From assembly GCA_934402315.1 (NCBI GenBank), contig CAKRTS010000033.1:1-9650 (forward strand): 9,650 bases of DNA, given 5' to 3'. Shown in pieces: positions 6,059-9,650 of the stretch. The position numbers were made by a program, and so were the translations under genes. The number at the start of each line of letters is the position of its first letter. Position 1 is the stretch's first letter. The stretch is from an uncultured Acetatifactor sp. (GTDB lineage: Bacteria; Bacillota; Clostridia; Lachnospirales; Lachnospiraceae). The notes under the pieces were generated by a model, which was not told where the DNA came from, did not search any database, and was given only the letters and a program-made list of their open reading frames with translations.

Positions 6059-6493
6059 TTACTCTCCTTTCACCTTCCGATAAAGTCTGATAAAATCTGT
6101 CGGAGAAACTTTGATTGCTTTCCGTTTCACTTCGGCTCCCCATGTGCTCTCCCCGGTAAACAGATTCCATTCCGGCAGCGGCAGTTCAAAGCTCCCTCCG
6201 CCGTTAACCTCCACTTTTCCCATTACCATTTCAAGTTGAAACCTCTCCATGTTCCATGCAAGGTATTTTTCCATCGAAACCGTCTGCATCCTGCTTCTGA
6301 TTTTCTGTTCCAGCTCCTCCGTCGTATCACCCGCCACAGCCGCCGCGCATATTGTCATTCTGTTGACATCCTGTTCCAGCACGCACCGGTCATATTGAAA
6401 TGTCAAAAGAAAGAGCTCCATCAGAAGCGCGCTCATGACAAGCGGCAGAATCAACGCTGCTTCGACCGTAAAATAGGCATTCTGCTTCTGCAT
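6059..6493 (-). CDS. TadE-like minor pseudopilin
   Basis: A 144-aa single-pass protein. The N-terminus MQKQNAYFTVEAALILPLVM carries a class III-like prepilin signal: cleavage is expected after A6, which puts Glu at position +5 of the mature protein (Y-F-T-V-E), followed by a hydrophobic helix (about 12-32). The rest is an extracytoplasmic domain with a charged C-terminus. TadE-type pseudopilins are thought to prime or cap Flp pilus assembly. The ATG at 6493 follows GGGGG by about 8 nt, and the stop lies 2 nt before the FHA gene start, so the two are probably translated together. It lies 15 nt after the prepilin peptidase that likely processes it. Confidence 0.85.
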   Translation of the reverse strand: MQKQNAYFTVEAALILPLVMSALLMELFLLTFQYDRCVLEQDVNRMTICAAAVAGDTTEELEQKIRSRMQTVSMEKYLAWNMERFQLEMVMGKVEVNGGGSFELPLPEWNLFTGESTWGAEVKRKAIKVSPTDFIRLYRKVKGE

Positions 6494-6508
6494 AGCTCTC
6501 GCCCCCTT

Positions 6509-6961
6509 CTACACCGTCTGCAGCGTATAAACGCTGCCGGTCAGAAAAAGTCCCAAAACCCAGCCCATTGTCAGAAAAGGAATGAATGGCAGCCTCGTAT
6601 CCTTTTTCACCTTATGAAGCACAAGCAGCACACCAGAAAGCGCTGCCATAAGAAAAAGCGCCATAAGAACAGCCACCATACATTTTTCATAGCTCGTCTG
6701 TACCCCGAGCAGAAGCAGCACCACACCATCCGCCCACCCCGCCTTCTTTGTAGACAACGCGATTGCTACCAGCATCCCTCCCGGAATAAGCGCTCTGAAG
6801 ATTCCTCCGATGCTCAATTCCCCGTTAATTCCTCCGCAAATCAACATACCGGCTGCCAACACCGCCTGCATCATCAGCATCCACAACGGCACCTGTCTGT
6901 TCCTTATGTCCACAATGCTCATTGCAATCAGCCATACCGTCGTCAATATCACACTCCACAT
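6509..6961 (-). CDS. A24-family prepilin peptidase (CpaA/TadV-like)
   Basis: A 150-aa polytopic membrane protease of the short CpaA/TadV type, lacking the methylase domain of PilD. The two catalytic aspartates fit D18 in SIVDIRNRQVP and D78 in AGWADGVVLLLLG. The second motif reads G-x-A-D rather than the usual G-x-G-D. Several hydrophobic segments fill the rest, and a late RLPFIPFL segment matches the conserved Pro-rich region near the C-terminus. It should cleave the Flp and TadE precursors at the inner membrane. The ATG at 6961 is set by AGGAGG 7 nt upstream; a longer reading to 7108 overlaps the preceding gene and adds a non-membrane N-terminus that looks artificial. It sits 88 nt after the TadE fusion gene and 15 nt before the second TadE gene. 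Confidence 0.85.
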   Translation of the reverse strand: MWSVILTTVWLIAMSIVDIRNRQVPLWMLMMQAVLAAGMLICGGINGELSIGGIFRALIPGGMLVAIALSTKKAGWADGVVLLLLGVQTSYEKCMVAVLMALFLMAALSGVLLVLHKVKKDTRLPFIPFLTMGWVLGLFLTGSVYTLQTV

Positions 6962-7049
6962 TCCTTCTCCTCCTGTCCATTTTCCTCCGTAATGTCCTTC
7001 CGCCATACACGGAGCCATTTCCACTCGCAGCGCCATTCCATGCCCAAAA

Positions 7050-7949
7050 TCACCCTCCGCACCTGCCGCATGGCCGGTAGCCCTCTGCCTTGTCCGGCGC
7101 AAGCGCAATGACTGTCCTTTTCAGCCCCGGGCAATTTCTCCTGTAATGATAACGGTCTCCTTCCTCCGTGACATACACAACGATCGGCGCCTCCCCCGCC
7201 GCGCATTTTTCACAGGCCCTGTATCTCTGTCCCCTCTGGTTTCTCTCTTCCTCAAGCCGTGTGCACACTGTCTCCCTCACCGATAGCTGTAAATGAGTAC
7301 AATTTCTGTCCCGGTGAAAGACCTCTCCGTTTTCCGTCACATAAACCTTTTCCTCCTGCCCGCTCTCCACCGGAATCTCATAGCCGTTCCACAGTCTGAT
7401 GCAGCATCGGTTCGCCATACGGAATGGCCGAAAGCCCGCCAGAGACAGAAAGGATTTCACCTGATAAGTAACCACAATATCCAGTTCATCCGACTCATCC
7501 GCCATATCACTTTCCAACAGCCATAACCCCCGGCTTCCCTTTGCCAGAGGAGAACTGTCCAGATACTCCCCTCCAAGGCAGTCCTTGATCCGGCTTCGTA
7601 TATAAAATTCTGTCAACAGTTCCGGAATCGGGTAATCCTCTTCACAGGCAAGTGCCGCCATCCTGCTGCCGGTATTCCATATCGCGTACTGAATATTATT
7701 ATGTAGACGGATCATCTCAATGGCACTGCCAAGATTCATCAAAAAGAAAAGACAGAGCGGAAGAACAAACGATGCCTCTACAGTCATCCCCGCCTGTGCT
7801 TTTTTCTGCAGCCAGCTGAGCAGTGATGGCCGCTTTGCGGAGAAATGGTTTGAATTTCGGGCATAATCCAATTGTTTCATCGCAAGCGTCGAAGAAGGTT
7901 TTTTTACTGTAAGAAATACTTTTTTTATCATTTCCCGCAAAGAAGCCAT
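7050..7949 (-). CDS. TadE-like pseudopilin with two C-terminal H-C-C-C motif repeats
   Basis: A 299-aa protein. A basic cytoplasmic N-terminal stretch of about 53 residues precedes a class III-like prepilin motif: A53 then G-M-T-V-E (Glu58 at +5), followed by a hydrophobic helix (about 58-75). The middle is a TadE-like extracytoplasmic domain (about 76-195). The C-terminus has two diverged repeats, about 202-249 and 258-297. Each reads YVT-x2-G-x3-H-x4-C-x2-L, ending in YR-x-C-x2-C: H212, C217, C246, C249 and H268, C273, C294, C297. Such a quartet could bind Zn2+ or form disulfides after export. The ATG at 7949 follows GGAGG by 9 nt; an adjacent GTG at 7952 is equally possible, and both starts follow the DUF5702 stop by 3 to 6 nt. 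What the repeats bind is unknown. Confidence 0.8.
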   Translation of the reverse strand: MASLREMIKKVFLTVKKPSSTLAMKQLDYARNSNHFSAKRPSLLSWLQKKAQAGMTVEASFVLPLCLFFLMNLGSAIEMIRLHNNIQYAIWNTGSRMAALACEEDYPIPELLTEFYIRSRIKDCLGGEYLDSSPLAKGSRGLWLLESDMADESDELDIVVTYQVKSFLSLAGFRPFRMANRCCIRLWNGYEIPVESGQEEKVYVTENGEVFHRDRNCTHLQLSVRETVCTRLEEERNQRGQRYRACEKCAAGEAPIVVYVTEEGDRYHYRRNCPGLKRTVIALAPDKAEGYRPCGRCGG

Positions 7950-7955
7950 CACTGC

Positions 7956-9401
7956 TCACCTCCAATAGAACCTCTCCCGCAGAATTTCAAACCGGTATCC
8001 AAATCCACTGTTAATTTCCATATGTGCTTCCACCCCACCGTAGCAGGCATCCAGGCGAAAAGCTTCATTTCCGGGTGTCAGCCTGATGTCAGCCTCCACC
8101 ATATTCATTGCGCGGACAGTCACGGTATCCGTGTCGGTCATCATCAGAAGCACCCTGAGATAATCCCGGTAGGAAAGTCCCTTTCCTTCCTCAGATCCGT
8201 CCCCCACTTCTCCCCCAAGGGCACTCATCAGTCCACAGTGCCAGCTGTCCTTATCCTTAATCAGAGGTATTTTCCCTCCCGCCAGCAAAGTCTTTACATC
8301 ATAAAGGCTTTCCGCATACGCCCACCCGAACCGGATCGCCGTCTCTATCACAGGTATCAGCTCCGGAAACAGAAAGATTCCGCAGGCAATCGTGGCAGCC
8401 GTCGTGATCTCCATGGACTTTTCCTTGTCCGTATACAAATACAAAACATTTGCAGCCTCACGAACCGCGCACAGCCTCGCCGCAATACTCCGCAGATTGT
8501 CTGTATCATATTCCTTCCCCGCGATCAGATATTCAATCTGATATGCCAGGGCACCGCTATCCTTAGGCTCCCTGTAATTCCCCATATATTTGAGCAGATA
8601 TTCCCGGAATAAAATATTATTCCATATACCGTCCGTGTCCTGCTGCTCCATATTCCCCCTGTTGACAGTGTCCTGCTGCAGCCTGCCCTCTATCAGTCCG
8701 GATCTGTCCAGGTCCTTCTTTGACAGATCCTCTTCACTCTCAAGCACCAGCCTCAGGATGCCCATCCGCCTTTTCTTTTCAATTTCCTTTACCGGATTGG
8801 CGATCCTGACAAACGCGGTTTCCGTCTCGGATATCTGCACCTCTCTTCCGTTGTAGTCGTCCAGCACATCCTCCAGATTTTCTCCCTCCTGCGCGGTATC
8901 AGCGGAAGCCAGCCCGTTTACTTCTATGGTCTCCAGCCATTGCTGCACATCGGACAGCAGATTCAGCCCGACATCATTCCTGATCGCATCAATCGCCATG
9001 CTCCGGAATACCGCGCCATCCCCGTCTGTCAGAATAGACAGCCCGGTGATCTCTACCTCCCCTGTACTGAGATCAAAAAAGTCCCGATACAGATAATCCG
9101 AGAGGAATACCACATCTGTATGTAAATTTTTGTCAAGATAATCCCGCAGGTGCGTCTCGGTATTCGTCCTTCCCGAATTCTCCGTGCCATAAGAAGAATC
9201 AATTGCAAACAGGTTATACTGCCGCAAAAGTTCTCTATGGTATTCAGCGAAGATATTCTGCATCCCGACCTCCGCCGCACAGACGGCCTCCATTGCCGCG
9301 CCATTACGTCTGGCTCCGTCTATCAGCGTCAGACATAATGGCAGCAGCACGGCAAGACACATGGTAAGATACACTGTCAGGTAAGCATTTTCGCGCCTCA
9401 T
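7956..9401 (-). CDS. TadG-like DUF5702 protein of the Tad locus
   Basis: A 481-aa protein with an N-terminal membrane anchor (about 7-27) in MRRENAYLTVYLTMCLAVLL, then TLIDGARRNGA and QYNLFAIDSSYG, a pattern typical of the DUF5702 family found beside Flp and TadE genes in Clostridia. The following long domain is mostly hydrophilic and predicted outside the membrane, with a second hydrophobic stretch near 334-364. It resembles a prepilin at the N-terminus (NA-Y-x-TV) but has Tyr where TadE and Flp have Glu+5. It probably acts as a large minor subunit or assembly partner of the pilus. The ATG at 9401 lies one base after the Flp stop; an upstream reading to 9437 overlaps Flp and adds an Arg-rich tail. 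The ribosome binding site is weak (GGGAAG), so coupling to Flp translation is likely. Confidence 0.8.
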   Translation of the reverse strand: MRRENAYLTVYLTMCLAVLLPLCLTLIDGARRNGAAMEAVCAAEVGMQNIFAEYHRELLRQYNLFAIDSSYGTENSGRTNTETHLRDYLDKNLHTDVVFLSDYLYRDFFDLSTGEVEITGLSILTDGDGAVFRSMAIDAIRNDVGLNLLSDVQQWLETIEVNGLASADTAQEGENLEDVLDDYNGREVQISETETAFVRIANPVKEIEKKRRMGILRLVLESEEDLSKKDLDRSGLIEGRLQQDTVNRGNMEQQDTDGIWNNILFREYLLKYMGNYREPKDSGALAYQIEYLIAGKEYDTDNLRSIAARLCAVREAANVLYLYTDKEKSMEITTAATIACGIFLFPELIPVIETAIRFGWAYAESLYDVKTLLAGGKIPLIKDKDSWHCGLMSALGGEVGDGSEEGKGLSYRDYLRVLLMMTDTDTVTVRAMNMVEADIRLTPGNEAFRLDACYGGVEAHMEINSGFGYRFEILRERFYWR

Positions 9402-9402
9402 C

Positions 9403-9579
9403 TTACAGCTTCCCGGTCTGCGCCGTAATCTTGCCAAACAGGTTAGTCACGATCTTCGTGATCTGATCCTTGAAAATAATAACCAGACCCACGAGTACCA
9501 CAATAATCATAATGACCTCAACGGTTCCCATTCCGTCCTCTTCGCGCACAAAATCCTTCCAGTTCTTCATTTCTTTCAT
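9403..9579 (-). CDS. flp: Flp family type IVb pilin
   Basis: A 58-aa Flp/Tad major pilin. MKEMKNWKDFVREEDG forms the short leader, cleavage is expected after G16, and the mature start M-G-T-V-E places Glu at +5, as class III prepilins need. A hydrophobic helix (about 22-40, VIMIIVVLVGLVIIF) follows, with a short polar tail to the end. The residue after Glu is Val rather than the usual Tyr. The ATG at 9579 lies 7 nt after GGGG (9587-9590); a GTG at 9627 would add residues and has no such site. A perfect 7-bp hairpin ends one base before the ribosome binding site (9591-9607). It is the first gene of this part of the operon and should be highly expressed; the next gene begins one base after its stop. 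Confidence 0.9.
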   Translation of the reverse strand: MKEMKNWKDFVREEDGMGTVEVIMIIVVLVGLVIIFKDQITKIVTNLFGKITAQTGKL

Positions 9580-9590
9580 AAATATACCCC

Positions 9591-9607
9591 GTCTTTCTGC
9601 GAAAGAC
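9591..9607 (-). promoter_or_regulatory. Hairpin just upstream of the flp ribosome binding site
   Basis: Perfect inverted repeat: GTCTTTC and GAAAGAC (7 bp) around a 3-nt loop. On the minus-strand mRNA it ends at 9591, next to the GGGG of the flp ribosome binding site (9587-9590), and the flp ATG is at 9579. There is no U-run, so it is not a terminator. It could stabilise the flp message or adjust access of ribosomes to the start; the role is inferred. Confidence 0.5.
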
Positions 9608-9650
9608 ACCAATGTGTCATGAAACACAGGATCTGTCCTTCGCTATCTAA
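9608..9650. other. Edge region without a recognised gene
   Basis: This short tail lies upstream of the flp hairpin on the minus strand. No promoter with two good hexamers and no coding sequence can be supported here. An upstream Tad gene probably ends near or beyond the edge, but nothing in these bases proves it. Confidence 0.4.

Noticed and set aside
5295..6083. Plus-strand open frame of 262 codons over the FHA gene
   Set aside because: It is antisense to a protein with intact FHA motifs and has no ribosome binding site or recognisable domain.
6962..7108. Longer N-terminus of the prepilin peptidase
   Set aside because: The extra 49 residues overlap the end of the TadE fusion gene, are Arg/Gly-rich and not like any peptidase, while a strong AGGAGG precedes the ATG at 6961.
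1..9650. CRISPR arrays, insertion sequences or phage genes
   Set aside because: I saw no regular spaced repeats, transposase motifs or terminal inverted repeats; the short repeats present are explained by the rRNA leader and promoters.

Overview
The window looks like chromosomal DNA of an anaerobic, moderate-GC Firmicute of the class Clostridia, most likely Lachnospiraceae. The reasons are the two-subunit class I (iron-sulfur) fumarase, the strong GGAGG-type ribosome binding sites with some TTG and GTG starts, the clostridial type of Tad/Flp pilus locus (Flp pilin, DUF5702 protein, TadE-like proteins, CpaA/TadV-type peptidase, DUF6382-FHA protein), and an rRNA-type leader with a boxA. Species cannot be fixed from sequence alone. 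Every gene found lies on the minus strand, so the window is read from right to left.

Right part (about 9650 to 4845): the distal half of a Tad (Flp) pilus operon. In order: Flp pilin (58 aa), a TadG-like DUF5702 membrane-anchored protein, a TadE-like pseudopilin carrying two C-terminal His/Cys motif repeats, a small A24-family prepilin peptidase, a second TadE-like pseudopilin, and a DUF6382 + FHA protein. Spacings are 1 to 15 nt except for one 88 nt gap. The ATPase, platform and localisation genes (TadA/B/C/Z types) are not in the window and are presumably upstream, beyond the right edge. The peptidase probably processes the Flp and TadE precursors, which share an xTVE motif; the FHA protein may link the machine to Ser/Thr phosphorylation.

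Middle part (4824 to 513): a consensus sigma-A promoter sits about 20 nt after the FHA gene and drives a compact six-gene unit: MgtC/SapB family membrane protein, rhomboid protease, flavodoxin-like/SCP2 fusion protein, HIT protein, and fumarase alpha and beta subunits. Stop and start codons are 0 to 16 nt apart except for a 57 nt gap between the fumarase subunits.

Left part (512 to 1): stable-RNA territory. A perfect-consensus promoter (TTGACA, 17 bp, TATAAT) reads a tRNA-Ser(GCU). Further left, a second strong promoter with two 10-bp-phased A-tract repeats upstream starts a leader with a full boxA match, a duplicated 12-nt element and three perfect hairpins. This is the leader of an rRNA operon whose 16S gene should lie just beyond the left edge. 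Both promoters carry the same short hairpin motif, GTC-RCGTAA-GAC, exactly 9 nt after the -10 element, with a compensatory closing base pair.

The strongest leads are this shared start-of-transcript motif and the TadE pseudopilin fused to tandem H-x4-C...C-x2-C motifs. No CRISPR array, insertion sequence or phage gene was seen.
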